A stretch of DNA of 64,000 nucleotides from Epiperipatus broadwayi (GCA_028023455.1 JAQFVV010006273.1:3420142-3484141), one strand, 5' to 3'. Counted from the first letter of the stretch, positions 1-11,848 are shown. Numbers and translations are program-made. The notes: generated by a model from the sequence alone, not told the origin.

Positions 1-2068
1 CCTGTATTGTGCTAACAAACATTATTTCAATGTGTATTTTCTTGTTGCACATGCTCAGTGTGTAATCATACAGTTATGACTTTCTCTGCTATTTGTACTT
101 TGTTTTTCATGACTGTATTGTTTTATATTTTATTAATGAGTTTTGATGATATTTTTATGAGTATATTTTAAAGATTGAATTCTGTTATATATATTTAATA
201 TGTTAAACATGAATAAACTTAGTAAATAGTTTACTTATATAGCAGTTGACTATATATGTATTATAAAGAAGAGTATAAATCTCTAGTCATGCACTTTTTA
301 TGAATTTACATCTACTCACCTATAAGCATAAGTTTAAAAAGAAAATTGTAAAAAGCATATGACCAGAGGTTTATTTCTTTCTTTATATTACATAGTAGTT
401 AAGCACTTTATAAGTAGACTATTTATTACAGTAAATTCAAAATGTAATATTTATTTCTAATCACAGATGGATAAAAATGAGATTCTAGCTCTTTCCTGCT
501 ATATATTGATTCATTTGTCAAGTTATATACCAGGTACTTAACAGATTAAAGCCCTGATTTCAGGAAAATGAACAAAAATTGGCTTATATAAAAATAAGTA
601 CTAAGCATAAATGATCCATTTTTATACACTTATGGTTTCTGTTACACTGATGCTTACAGGTAAGTATGAGTAAATTTATAAAAAGCACATGAGATTGGAG
701 GTTTAATCCCTTTTTATTAAACATGTATATATTATGTTTTGTTATTTTCTATGATATTAAATATCACAGAATGGCTTAGAACCAAATATGATAGATACCA
801 AAATGCTGCTGCTAATTTTTATTAGCTCAGTTGATTTTTTGATATTTGATTTTACACCGTTCTTTTATAAAACAGAAAATCTACATAAATAATAAAAATT
901 TGGGATTTTGAAAAGGTGTTTAATTAAACTGATATTGAAAACCTTTTGTGTGACAATTTTACACAAATATTATAGTGCATTTTCGGAAGGAATGCTATTC
1001 TTTTTCAATTATTTACTGATTTTTTTTAAATTTATGTAAAGAGTTTTTTTTTTTTAATTTATTGGCCAAAAAAAAAAAAAGATCTCATTTCTGAAAACTA
1101 CACTGATTTGCCCCTTTTTTGTTTTTAAGAATTATTTTGTAAAAAAATCTTGCCGTCTTATTTTTTAGAAATGGGGTTGCATTAAAATATTTTTTCAAGG
1201 AGAGAAATTAAATAATTGGCAGATTCATAGCAAATTTTTGACTCAAAATGTCAGAAGTTAATTCCAATGGGGAAAAGCAATTTATCTATTCTACAAATAC
1301 TTTGAATATATGCTATTTTTTATTAATTGCTTTGTGAGAATAAACATAAAAAAATCTCATGTTGTGTTCAACCATAGAAAAGAAATTTAATATATCACTA
1401 TTGTAGAGCTAAATATCCTGCTAATTTTAATTAGTATTCTACAAACCCTGGCTGTGTTTAATTGAAAATAAAGCGCAGAAGTCACTTGTAAGCAAGTTTT
1501 GGCATTCCAATTATCAAAAAAAGAAATAAAAATGTCAAAGTTTGAAGTGTTGGAGATGAATTTTGCAATGATTGTGCAGTTTAATTTGTGAGCCATACAA
1601 TAATTTTTAAGTATTAAATTTATGCTACAACTATTACTATTCATTAAAAAAGTACTCATATTTATAACCAAATAGTTATATTTTGGGGAGCATGTGGCAT
1701 TTAAATGCCAAAGTGATAGTTTGATTATTGATTCAGAAACCTTCAGTTTTGAAGTCCATCACTCATCCAATGTACTAATAACTTTGGCAGAGATTTTTTA
1801 ATTAAAGTTTTTAATCTGCCATCCTTGTGCTTAAATATAACCTCGCATCTAGAACAGACTAATTTTTCTATTTTTAATAAAATACTGTGTATATAAATGT
1901 CTTTTGAGTTGTTGAATTATGCTAGGTTTATTATTTATTGATTTGTATTTTGATATTTTTTAAAAATTTAATGTAAGTTTTTTCTTCATCCTTTTTTTTT
2001 AAAATTTAACATAAAAAATATTTAAATAAATTTGCATGTAGAATATTATATAATATGTCTTTTATACA
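1..2068. other. AT-rich DNA with no recognised gene
   Basis: Very AT-rich sequence with many short poly-A and poly-T runs. The only open frame of note (1387-1671, minus) is low-complexity and resembles no family I know. I see no TE ends, tRNA or conserved coding here. Confidence 0.6.
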
Positions 2069-2103
2069 TTTACATATGTCAATGTACAATTGACATATGT
2101 AAA
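2069..2103. repeat. Near-perfect 35-bp palindrome
   Basis: TTTACATATGTCAA and its reverse complement face each other around a short centre. It lies about 60 bp upstream of the Penelope-like remnant. Its role is unknown; it could be a small foldback or a chance product of AT-rich DNA. Confidence 0.5.
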
Positions 2104-2159
2104 TCAAATTATAAGGATTTGAAAAAATAATGAAGATATGTAAGAGGTTGGATTGACTA

Positions 2160-3900
2160 ATGAGTGCTGGTTCAGATCAACATGTGTCTTTATTTATATG
2201 TTTCATGAATATGTGACTGTCCTATTATTAGATATAATGACAACAACTGAGGAAGTTACCCAAAAATTGCCTCTGGAAGAAGAAGCAGAATTACACCAAA
2301 GAGTTAAAAGATACTTAAGAGGTATCAAATGTCATGAAGGGAAAGCTATTAATTCTCTCAAACAGAATACATATATAATCATTCTTCCTGCTAACAAAGG
2401 TATCACTACAGTTATAATGAACAGAACTGATTAGGATAACAAAATACAAGACTTCTCAAAGTAGACCAGTACAAAAAAGTAGCAAAATTACTCTGGAAAC
2501 ATCACAGATATTTCAATGATTCAGAAAAAAAGAAATTAACTTCATACTTCAGCAAAATTCCTCACCTTTATAGACTATTTAAAATTCATAAAGACAATGT
2601 TCCCTTAAGGCCTATTGTTAGCTTTAGAAATTCACCATGTCAGAATTTGTCAAGATTTTTTCTCACAAGTTCTTAGTCCATTGGATATAGGACACAGGTC
2701 TTCATCAGGGAACACTTTGTAGAAATAGTCAGAGACATGAAAATGGAAAGAACTGACATTTTGGTGAGTTTTACTGTGAAAATTTAATTTACAAAGGTAT
2801 CATGTGATGAGGCATTGTCTATTGTAAGGAAAGGGTTATATGATAATTATAGTTTATAAACAAGAACAACTCTATCTATTTACAGTACAATAGAATTATT
2901 AATGTTCTGCATAACAACAACATACTTTCAATATAATTTGGAATTTTTTCAACAAAATCAAGAGATGACCATGGGATAACTACTGTCATCCTTGATTAGC
3001 AATATTTACATGGAAGAATTTAAGCTACAGCCATAAACAGTACTCCATGTTCTTCTAAGTTATGGGTTTGCTTTGTTGCTGATACATTCATAATATAGAC
3101 ACATAGTAAGGCACAAATGGCATCAGAATGACACAAAAATTGGCATTCTTAGAAATTCTTGTGACAAGATGTCATCAGAGCAAAGAAAAAATAACAGCAA
3201 ATAGGGAACTAACACAGATGGGCAAGCACTTGGCAATATATATGTAATACCAGAAGTACTAAATATGGAATTATACCATCTCTATGGAACAGAGTAAAGG
3301 AAGTTTGTTTGGAAACCAGTGATTTGGAAAATGAAAAGATTCACCTAGAAAAAACTTTCATGAAGAATGATTATTGATAAGCTCTTATGAAGAAAACTTT
3401 TAATAGACAACAATGACACAAAATAAAAAAACTATTATTGGTATTGTAGTGAATTCATATATACCAGGAATGATGAACAAATTAAAGAAAATCTGCAGTT
3501 AATACAACATTAGAACATCTTTTCAAAGCCATACCACACTTTGAGGAATTCTATCAAATCTAAACTGAAAATGCTGAAAAACAAAAACTGCATCTATTAA
3601 ATACCATGTGAATGTAGAAGGAAGTATATTGGTGAGTCTTGTTGAACAATGATTAAAACAACACAAACTAATAATTAAAGGAGAATAAACAGATGTGTTT
3701 ACAATAACAGATCATATATGTACTAATGAACATATGCTTAACTGGAAAGATAACAAAAATATTGGATAGAGGAAAAAGTGCAAAGAAGTAAATTCAAAGA
3801 AGCTGTTCATATGACAATGGAAAACAATCTGGTGACAATACACAATGTATGGAAGTCTCTGATTAATCTCATTCTTAGAAAAAAGTATTAATAAAAAATT
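2160..3900 (+). pseudogene. Penelope-like retroelement: reverse transcriptase plus GIY-YIG endonuclease, decayed
   Basis: Penelope-like elements encode one protein with an N-terminal extension, a reverse transcriptase (RT) and, in most lineages, a C-terminal GIY-YIG nuclease. An ATG at 2237 opens the most element-like part. ILPANKG (about 2379-2402) matches the conserved ILPADKG box that precedes the RT. KIHKDNVPLRPIVSF (from about 2580) is the hallmark RT2/RT3 segment. VSFTVKI (about 2766) corresponds to motif A with its Asp lost. QYNLEFFQQ and ISNIYMEEF (2930-3020) correspond to motif B and its tail. CFVADTFII (about 3070) corresponds to motif C (YVDD) with one Asp lost. IPCEC and KYIGESC (about 3600-3645) are the GIY-YIG core. 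Stops and frameshifts occur throughout and two catalytic Asp residues are gone, so it is inactive. All motifs are in the expected order on one strand and span about 1.7 kb, close to family length. Neither terminal repeat (pLTR) was recognised. Confidence 0.88.
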
Positions 3901-4224
3901 TTAAAAGACTCAGGATGATTTGAATCAATCCATGCTTATAAATATATTAAATTTACACTATCTAATGCCTTTGACAGAATAGTTTAATTGGCTAGGGCAT
4001 TGCTTTGAAATTCTATATTTGAGAATTTAAAGGTGTAACTTTGACTCCTTTTCTAATATTGTCATTGGTCAGGGGAGCAACATCTGAAGAAAAATGAAAA
4101 ATAATACTCAGAATGTTGTGTAATTACTAACCTATGTTGTCTATTTGTGGGTTATTATTAACAAGTTGTTTGTATTTGAAAAGTTTAAATAACATTTAAA
4201 ATTTTCTATGCATTCAACATTTAC
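3901..4224. other. Spacer between Penelope and hAT remnants
   Basis: AT-rich sequence that may include the 3' untranslated end of the Penelope-like element. I see no coding or structured motif that I can defend. Confidence 0.4.
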
Positions 4225-4867
4225 TAATAGAATGCGTTTCCCAACCTTTTTTGGCTCGCGTACCACTTGGTAGTACATCATGTTAAATTGTACCACTTCG
4301 TAAAAATGATTGTATTTCATAAAATTTGTTATTGTGTTATTTTATTTGCATTATAAACATTATAGGGTGACCATGTATGTATTCGCATTACATAATGAGA
4401 CAAATTACATTGAAACACACCTAAACGTCACACCAGATTATAAACTCACTGAAATTATTAACTCACTGTAACATATTTATATGTATGTGTTTGTTCAAAG
4501 TTTCATATTTTTTCCAAAATAATTTATTAAAGATTACATTATTACATTAAAGGTTATTTGGTACATATTTTGTCCAAAATGTTTTCTCATTCCTTCATTT
4601 GGTTTTCCCGAATTTGAGTCTGTTTTCTCTTTTTTGGAGCATCTTGCTATTGGTTGGACCATGGAGAGGATAAATCCAGCATGTCCCAAGTCATAATAAA
4701 AATAACCTCAGGGATTATCAGGCTATCTATTGTTCTTGTTTTCTTTATATTGTTCTGCATGAACTTAATAAGATTAAAATTTTGATGATTAAATACTAGC
4801 TTACATCTAGTAATCCACAATAGATGATCAAGAATTAATGAGAGTCTAATTTCTGGGTATGATTCTT

Positions 4868-4971
4868 TTCTGATACATTCTTTCAAATTAAATAATTTAG
4901 ATTGATTTGCCTTGATCTGACTTCTGATACATTCTTTCAAATTAAATAATTTAGATTGATTTGCCTTGATC
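4868..4971. repeat. Two-copy 54-bp tandem duplication inside the hAT remnant
   Basis: A 50-bp block at 4868-4917 is repeated at 4922-4971 with no difference that I can see. It makes the 110-residue minus-strand ORF at 4647-4979 look repetitive (SKLFNLKECIR twice). Identity of the copies implies that the duplication is recent relative to the decay of the element. Confidence 0.85.
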
Positions 4972-5127
4972 CAACTCATTATTTATCTACTATTTTGTCA
5001 TATTTTGTTTACTAATAAATGGTTTTAATAAAAACACAAAATTATAAAAAACCAATTAATATATTTTCTTATCATAATCAAATATTTTTATAAAATACAT
5101 TTAATGAGATTCTTGTGCTTGTTTCGA

Positions 5128-5700
5128 ACAACATAATTTTTTAAAATTTGGTTCAAAAGATGCGAGGTATACCCTTAAGTTTACAGCTGCGTTCAATCTG
5201 TTTCGATACTTATTTTTTAAAAAATATATGAAGAAAAAGCTCTTCCTACTAATTCCGTACTAGTAAATGGTAATAATAATTTAAGAGCTTTCTCAGAAAG
5301 TTGTTCATATTCTTTAATGTTTAACCAAAAATTAATTAGATTGTGTCGTTTGAATTCTACTTGTAAAGTTCTGTCACATGATAATTCTATTTTTTTTTTT
5401 TATCCTTTATTGATAATGATGTAGCTTTTTTTAAATTTTCCGCATAGAAGGGGTTTAAAATCCAATTATCATTTGTGTTTTTTGGGTTTTGAAAAATATT
5501 CCATGAAAGACAATTTTAATCCAGTTAAATGTGCTTTATTATATTTTCTTGTATATCTTGAGACAGACTAACCTTATTTTCAAATAAAAAAATAAGTAGA
5601 GTTTCGAATACTTCCGGTTGATTGTTTTCGATACACTTTCCAAAAATCTAATTTCTTAATCATACTTTCAATTTTATCATTAACATTAAAGATCGTTATC
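5128..5700 (-). pseudogene. hAT transposase C-terminal half, ZBED type
   Basis: On the minus strand the segment carries, in order: WILNPF (a conserved block ahead of the dimerisation domain), DRTLQVEFK, FWLNIKEYEQLSEKALKLLL followed by PFTST (the hAT C-terminal dimerisation motif), and KYRNRLNAAVNLRV with a following EPNFKKL. In the ZBED-like hAT family this last block is typically KTKYRNRL...DLRV...EPNI. The BED zinc finger and the first catalytic Asp are missing. Several breaks are present. Identification as hAT is firm from these blocks; subfamily placement is inference. Confidence 0.85.
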
Positions 5701-5902
5701 AACTGTACATATTAACAACTTTACAATATTATTAATTAAAATAATTTTTATGAATTATAGGAAAAAATGTTTCTATGATATTTTTATGATTTAATTTTTT
5801 TTTATGTCCGCCATTATTGATTATTTTTCATGTACCACCAACCAGCAACTCACGTACCACCAGTGGTACACGTACCACAGGTTGGGAAACACTGTAATAG
5901 AT

Positions 5903-7457
5903 GATGGAAATATTTTAACATATTATCACAACTAATATACTACTATCACAAATCTTCAGACAAATACATTTAATAAAGTGTTTTAGTTTTTAAAATACAT
6001 GTGTATATAAACATTTATTAATCTTTGGACTAAAGATAATCTCTAATTTAATAAATGATTATTAATGAACAATGTTTTTATCTAAAGTGATTGTTATAAA
6101 GTTGTAAGAGCAGAAACTTTTATTTTTATAAATCCAAGTGTAATTATATATATATAAAATGAGCATGCTAATATTTGTAACAAGCTTTATCAATAAATTG
6201 CCACAAGAAAAAGCATTTAAAAATCTCTATCTAGAAATTATGCCCATATCCAAACCAGTTTTGAGCTATTGGCTCTCTTCAGTGAAGCACTAGAATATTT
6301 CAGACACTAGATCTAAAATACGAACTTAAGGTTAGCACCACTCATTATTTTATTTTAAAATTACAATCTTATCAAATTAAGTCACATAATATATGACTTG
6401 ACTTTATATATATATATAATCATTAGAAAAAGTAAGACAACACCAGACATCACCTTCAAATGTAATTGAAATAAGAAAGATAAGATACTTCATAAGAAAG
6501 AGACCAGTCCAGAACTTTTTTTAAATAAAAACTTATAATTTAAGTTTCCAAAAAAATATGAAAGAAATATAACAGGAGGGATTGAAAATAATTCTTTTAT
6601 TTTCAGAAGAAAATCTATTAAATATTGACAAATGGAATGAGATAATGAAGATATGGCTTTAAAATTATCATGCTATGATCATTAATAAATGATAAATTTA
6701 AAGTAATATTAAAATACGAGAAAGTGTTAATGTAAAATTTTGAAGTATTCATAATTTGAGGAAGAAATTGTAATAGTATTTTATTTGGAGAATATTAAAA
6801 AATGCATACAGTGGATTCATTTTTTTGATTACAAATATAGTAATCTAAAACAACAGTAAAATTTGTCCTAGGTAAATCCATTCATGCATTTCATTTCTAC
6901 CTACTTTTTTTTCCTTCAGCAAACAAATAGTTACAAAATCTCTTGAGATTTCATTACTCTTTTTAAACCATTTCCCTCTTTTTTCCAATGGTAAACAAGA
7001 AAACTTGGTAAATTATATTACTGCTTTTCTTGTGGATTAAAAATTTTGATGTAAAATGAATGGTTTAGCTTTTATGGTTATTGAATCATTCCAGATTAGC
7101 TATTTTTTCATATCAAGTATAAATAAATGATATTTTTTTAACTCTTTATTATAAAATAATTATGCCTTATAATATTTTTGTAGATGAATTTTTGGATTTA
7201 AAATGTCATATATCATCGATACTTTTTTAACTTCAAATCTGCAAAATCAAATTAAGCAATGGCTAGTAAATATTAGCTTTTACATTTTAATGTAAAAACG
7301 TTATACTCATTACCATAAAAATAATACTTGAATCGACTATCCAAAAGACTAAAAAAAGTTTGATTTTTTTAAACACTTTAAAAAACAATAAAATACCACA
7401 CATATAATTTCTAAATAAGTGATAAATATAAAAATTGTAAACATTCTAAATGAATTT
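5903..7457. other. AT-rich DNA with one decayed hammerhead-like copy
   Basis: No coding support. The only structured signal is the hammerhead-like segment at 6241-6300, annotated separately. Confidence 0.5.
6241..6300 (-). ncRNA. Decayed hammerhead ribozyme-like motif, single copy
   Basis: On the minus strand CTGAAGA (6276-6282 reversed) is followed by a perfect 4-bp stem II, GAGC/GCTC, with a 5-nt loop (CAATA), then AAAAC where GAAAC is expected. The flanking TAGATCTAG-type sequence resembles that beside the hammerheads of the 410-bp units. G12 is changed and stem I is weak, so it is presumably inactive. It supports a third, older relative of the hammerhead repeat families. Confidence 0.5.
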
Positions 7458-7571
7458 TGTTATTTACCCTTTTTTTTTTTTTAAGTGTCATAGCATCGGC
7501 CGGGGCAACTGCCTGCAAGTGCAAGGCAGTCGCGCTAACCTTTCGACCACCAATGCAAGACTGTTATTTAC
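7458..7571 (-). mobile_element. Short tRNA-like SINE with target duplication
   Basis: The body (7468-7561) reads on the minus strand as a tRNA-like molecule: an A-box-like TGGTCGAAAGGTTAGCGC, a hairpin CTGCCT/AGGCAG in the anticodon-arm position, then CCGGCCGATGCTATGACAC and an oligo-A tail (poly-T on the plus strand). It is flanked by a perfect 10-bp duplication, TGTTATTTAC, at 7458-7467 and 7562-7571. A second member is at 52217-52354. At about 94 bp it is very short for a SINE, a head plus tail with almost no body. Confidence 0.82.
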
Positions 7572-8727
7572 TCTTTAAAGTTATTGTTAGACATTTTAAC
7601 AAATTTAAATTTTACTTTCCAAAATATATCTAACAGAAGTAAAAGATATGAATATTAAATTATTACAAAGTCTGTTATATATTTTTAAATTCAAATTAAA
7701 CATTTTTTTAAGTTTTAATAAGCAAAATTTAAACAAAAAAAATTACCATGTTTATCTGATAGTATCCTTTTGTTCTTTAGATAACTGGAACAATTCAATA
7801 CATTAAGTAAAATGCTAATATTTCTAAAATTAACTATCATTGCATTATAGAGACTATTTATATACCTTTGTTTGATATATCTTGTTACTTCAAGTAAATA
7901 AATGATAACAAAATAACCTACCTGTGATTTTGCTTATTTTAGTCTTTTTGATCTCAAATAAGGATCAGAAATGCATATGCGTTACCAAAATTCTATATGA
8001 TTGATTTCTAAACTTTTTCAAATGAGCAGGTTTGCCAGATTAAAAATAATTGAATGCTTCACTGTCAGCTGGTTTTTCATTATAAACTATATGTATTTTT
8101 AGATTATTGATATGCCTCTAGAATTTAAATAATAATTAGAAGAAATGTATACTTCAACAAAAAAACGTATATATGCACATTATGTATCTTTATTTTTTTA
8201 TATATTTTTTTTAATTTACTGACTCACACTTTTGCATATATTTAACAAAAATCTGTTTTAAAAATATAGCTGCAAGCTGATTTATAGATAATTTTACAAT
8301 CTACTCAATTCTGCTTTAAATTCCTATTTATATTTTTTGAAATGTTAATTCTTTTTTTTTTTTATCTAAAAAAAACATATCAGTCTCTTAAATTGATTTA
8401 GTGATTAACAAGTGCTTATTTAAAAATATTGGTGTTTTGTTAAGTCTCATAAAAATTATATATAATTTTAGATGGTTTTAATTATCAATAATGTTTGCTG
8501 TTTTTATAAAAATATAATATTGATCAATTTTATATAAAATTGATAATGTAAAAAATCAACTTCATTAAAACTTAAGTTATCTATTGTTGATTTTATGTAA
8601 AGCTAATCATTATTATATATTGTAATGATTTAGATTGAGCATGTTTCAATGATTTACACATTATATATATATATATATATATAAATATTTATAAATATTA
8701 TTTCAATATATATATATATATATATAT
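7572..8727. other. AT-rich DNA with (TA)n tracts
   Basis: No coding support. (AT)n tracts at about 8662-8682 and 8707-8728 lead into the hammerhead array. Confidence 0.5.
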
Positions 8728-8867
8728 GAAAAACAAAAACAAGTTATTCACGTAACTTGCTGTTATTTATGATCAATAGATGACGTTTTACCAAAACCAC
8801 TGAAACAAGTGTAAAATTTGTTTACATAAATGACAAAAGAGTCAGAATTAACTATCTCTTTCATTTG

Positions 8868-8921
8868 CTCACCCTCAGATCAGCTGATTTCAAGCTATTT
8901 GCTATCATCAGTGAAGGATAG
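8868..8921 (-). ncRNA. Hammerhead ribozyme, family A unit 1
   Basis: Minus-strand core CTGATGA (8905-8911 reversed) with stem II AGC/GCT, GAAA, and palindromic stem III ATCAGCTGAT followed by C at the predicted cleavage site. Stem I pairs CCTTCA with TGAGGG plus a distal CT/AG pair. All core residues are intact. Confidence 0.78.
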
Positions 8922-9282
8922 AGTTAGAAACTAGATCTAAACACTGACTCCAAGGGTTTATGCAAAACTTTTCTATCAGTTTGCAAGCGTGAATTTTTCA
9001 GATAAGTAAAGTCTTCAAACTCAGCCTAACAAGCCAGATATATATATATGGGTCTGATCTCAGTTCAGTTTCACCACATAGTCAAAGTCTCTGCAATATA
9101 TATCATTGCAAGAAACCTTTAAAGGTACATTTATATAAAAACAAAAACAAGTTATTCATGTAAATTGCTATCACTTGTTATTTATGATCAATAGATGGCA
9201 TTTTACCAAAACCACCGAAACAAGTGTAAAATTTGTTTACATAAACGACAAAAGAGTCAGAATTAACTATCTCTTTCATTTG

Positions 9283-9336
9283 CTCACCCTCAGATCAGCT
9301 GATTTCAAGTTATTTGCTATCATCAGTGAAGGATAG
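9283..9336 (-). ncRNA. Hammerhead ribozyme, family A unit 2
   Basis: Same layout as unit 1, with CTGATGA at 9320-9326 reversed. The 3' side of stem II is changed (AAC for AGC), which breaks one of its three base pairs, so activity is doubtful. Confidence 0.68.
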
Positions 9337-9614
9337 AGTTAGAAACTAAATCTAAACACTGACTCCAAGTGTTTATGCAAAACGTTTCTATCAGTTTGCA
9401 AGTGTGAATTTTTCAGATAGGTAAAGTCTTCAAACTCAGCCTAACAAGCCAGATACCTATGTGGTGAAACTGAACTGAGATCAGACCCATATAGATATCT
9501 GGCTTGTTAGGCTGAGTTTGAAGACTTTACCGATCTGAAAAATTCACACTTGCAAACTGATAGAAACGTTTTGCATATACACTTGGAGTTAGTGTTTAGA
9601 TCTAGTTTCTAACT

Positions 9615-9668
9615 CTATCCTTCACTGATGATAGCAAATAGCTTGAAATCAGCTGATATGAGGGTGAG
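9615..9668 (+). ncRNA. Hammerhead ribozyme, family A unit 3
   Basis: CTGATGA at 9625-9631, GAAA at 9645-9648, palindromic stem III ATCAGCTGAT at 9648-9657. The predicted cleavage nucleotide is A9658 where the other units have C; both satisfy the NUH rule. Stem I strands flank the core on both sides. Confidence 0.78.
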
Positions 9669-10026
9669 CAAATGAAAGAGATAGTTAATTCTGACTCTTT
9701 TGTCATTTATGTAAACAAATTTTACACTTGTTTCGGTGGTTTTGGTAAAATGCCATTTATTGATCATAAATAGCAAATGATAGCAAGTTATGTGAATAAC
9801 TTGTTTTTGTTTTTCATAAATGTACCTTTAAAGTTTTCTTGCAATGATATATATTGCAGAGACTTTGACTATGTGGTGAAACTGAACTGAGATCAGACCC
9901 ATATAGATATCTAGCTTGCTAGGCTGAGTTTGAAGACTTTACCATTCTGAAAAATTCACGCTTGCAAACTGATAGAAATGTTTCGCATAAACACTTGGAG
10001 TCAGTGTTTAGATCTAGTTTCTAACT

Positions 10027-10080
10027 CTATCGTTCACTGATGATAGCAAAAAGCTTGAAATCAGCTGATCTGAGGGTGAG
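10027..10080 (+). ncRNA. Hammerhead ribozyme, family A unit 4
   Basis: CTGATGA at 10037-10043, stem II TAGC/GCTT with loop AAAAA, GAAA at 10057-10060, stem III palindrome, and predicted cleavage after C10070. One stem I base is changed (CGTTCA for CCTTCA), removing one pair. Confidence 0.75.
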
Positions 10081-10435
10081 CAAATAAAAGAGATAGTTAA
10101 TTCTGACTCTTTTGTTGTTTATGTAAACAAATTTTACACTTGTTTTGGTAGTTTTGGTAAAACACCATCTATTGATCATAAATAACAAGTGATAGCAAGT
10201 TACATGAATAACTTTTTGTTTTTTATAAATGTAGCTTTAAAGGTTTCTTGCAATGTTATATATTGCAGAGACTTTGACTATGTGGTGCAACTGAACTGAG
10301 ATCAGACCCATATAGATTTCTGGCTTGTTAGGCTGAGTTTGAAGACTTTACCGGTCTGAAAAATTCACGCTTGCAAACTGATAGAAACGTTTTGCATAAA
10401 CACTTGGAGTCAGTGTTTAGATCTAGTTTCTAACT

Positions 10436-10489
10436 TTATCCTTCACTGATGATAGCAAAAAGCTTGAAATCAGCTGATCTGAGGGTGAG
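10436..10489 (+). ncRNA. Hammerhead ribozyme, family A unit 5
   Basis: CTGATGA at 10446-10452 with an intact GAAA, stem II loop AAAAA, palindromic stem III and intact proximal stem I. Confidence 0.78.
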
Positions 10490-10846
10490 CAAATAAAAGA
10501 GATAGTTAATTCTGACTCTTTTGTCATTTATGTAAACAAATTTTACACTCGTTTTGGTGGTTTTGGTAAAACACCATCTATTGATCATAAATAACAAGTG
10601 ATAGCAAGTTACGTGAATATCTTTTTGTTTTTTTTATAAATGTACCTTTAAAGGTTTCTTGCAATGATATATATTGCAGAGACTTTGACTGTGTGGTGCA
10701 ACTGAACTGAGATCAGACCCATATAGATATCTGGCTTGTTAGGCTGAGTTTGAAGACTTTACTGGTCTGAAAAATTCATGCTTGCAAACTGATAGAAACA
10801 TTTTGCATAAACACTTGGAGTCAGTGTTTAGATCTAGTTTCTAACT

Positions 10847-10900
10847 CTATTCTTCACTGGTGATAGCAAATAGCTTGAAATCAGCTGATCTGAGGGTGAG
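10847..10900 (+). ncRNA. Hammerhead ribozyme, family A unit 6, core mutated
   Basis: The core reads CTGGTGA (10857-10863): the invariant A6 is G. Everything else is conserved. A6 is part of the catalytic core, so this unit is predicted to be inactive. Confidence 0.75.
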
Positions 10901-11257
10901 TAAATGAAAGAGATAGTTAATTCTGACTCTTTTGTTGTTTATGTAAACAAATTTTACACTTGTTTTGGTGGTTTTGGTAAAACACCATCTATTGATCATA
11001 AATAACAAGTGATAGCAAGTTACGTGAATATCTTTTTGTTTTTTTTATAAATGTACCTTTAAAGGTTTCTTGCAATGATATATATTGCAGAGACTTTGAC
11101 TGTGTGGTGCAACTGAACTGAGATCAGACCCATATAGATATCTGGCTTGTTAGGCTGAGTTTGAAGACTTTAGTGGTCTGAAAAATTTACGCTTGCAAAC
11201 TGATAGAAATGTTTTGCATAAACACTTGGAGTCAGTGTTTAGATCTAGTTTCTAACT

Positions 11258-11311
11258 CTGTCCTTCACTGATGATAGCAAATAGCTTGAAATCAGCTGAT
11301 CTGAGGGTGAG
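11258..11311 (+). ncRNA. Hammerhead ribozyme, family A unit 7
   Basis: CTGATGA at 11268-11274 with an intact GAAA, palindromic stem III and 6-bp proximal stem I. The unit is truncated soon after, at ATTGATCA followed by (TA)n. Confidence 0.77.
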
Positions 11312-11840
11312 CAAATGAAAGAGATAGTTAATTCTGACTCTTTTGTCATTTATGCAAACAAATTTTACACTTGTTTCGGTGGTTTTGGTAAAACGCCATC
11401 TATTGATCATATATATATATATATATATTGTAACGGTATATGCCGTTACATTAATTTAAAATTAGAATAAATTATTTTTTTAAGTTCATAAATAAAAAAC
11501 TAAAAGCTAAAATTAAAGAGTTGTTCAATGTATATATATATTCGCACAGATGCAAAACTTTAAAAGTATTTTTTTTTAAACAAATAAAAAAGTATTTGAA
11601 CTTACTTTTTTATAAAAAAGGTACAAGATTTAAAGATAAAATATTTTGTAAATGGAAATGATTGTTTTATAAATTAAATGAAAAGCAAACTAGCTCTTGG
11701 GGCTCTTATATAAAAAGTCAGATGAAATATAGATAAGAGAACAAAAAAAATTAGATGTCCAATAGAAGCAGCAATGAAGGCTCGGACCGTAACGAAAATT
11801 TGGAATAGGAAACCATTGTTCAGTGAATCCAGACGATCGG

Positions 11841-11848
11841 TATAAAAG
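11841..11848 (+). promoter_or_regulatory. TATA-like box of the 2.1-kb repeat, copy 1
   Basis: TATAAAAG lies about 45 bp upstream of the conserved hairpin. The same box occurs at the homologous place in copy 2 (about 23290) and, weaker, in copy 3 (about 48860, minus). Confidence 0.5.

Larger units (their letters stand above)
4225..5902 (-). mobile_element. hAT DNA transposon, internally deleted
   Basis: The right end reads CACTG and, reversed, gives CAGTGTTTCCCAACC, a classic hAT terminal inverted repeat. The left end at 4233 has a mutated start but keeps GTTTCCCAACC. The element (4233-5894, about 1.66 kb) is flanked by an 8-bp target duplication, TAATAGAA (4225-4232) versus TAATAGAT (5895-5902), seven of eight matching; 8 bp is the hAT hallmark. 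Subterminal GCGTACCAC-type motifs recur near both ends. The transposase reads on the minus strand and only its C-terminal half remains, so the 5' half was lost by internal deletion. Confidence 0.88.
8728..11410. repeat. Hammerhead-ribozyme tandem array, ~410-bp units (family A)
   Basis: Seven units of about 410 bp: two on the minus strand (8728 to about 9457), then a head-to-head inversion at about 9457-9480, then five on the plus strand to about 11408. The plus-strand CTGATGA cores start at 9625, 10037, 10446, 10857 and 11268, giving a period of 409-412 bp. Units share an ATATATTGCAGAGACTTTG block, ACTGAACTGAGATCAGACCC and a hammerhead motif. Both ends abut (TA)n, so no target duplication can be read. 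There is no coding capacity. Known parallels are Penelope-associated hammerheads and retrozymes, non-autonomous retroelements whose multimeric RNA self-cleaves into unit-length circles. Assignment to that class is inference from the motif, the tandem unit structure and the related inserts with target duplications elsewhere in the window. Confidence 0.85.

Noticed and set aside
4083-4110. ATCTGAAGA...GAAAAA downstream of the Penelope remnant as a hammerhead in its terminal repeat
   Set aside because: No stem II and no stem I pairing; A-rich chance match.
7490-7560. Functional tRNA gene
   Set aside because: Arms do not fold to standard lengths, the B box is degenerate, and target duplications with an oligo-A tail show a SINE.
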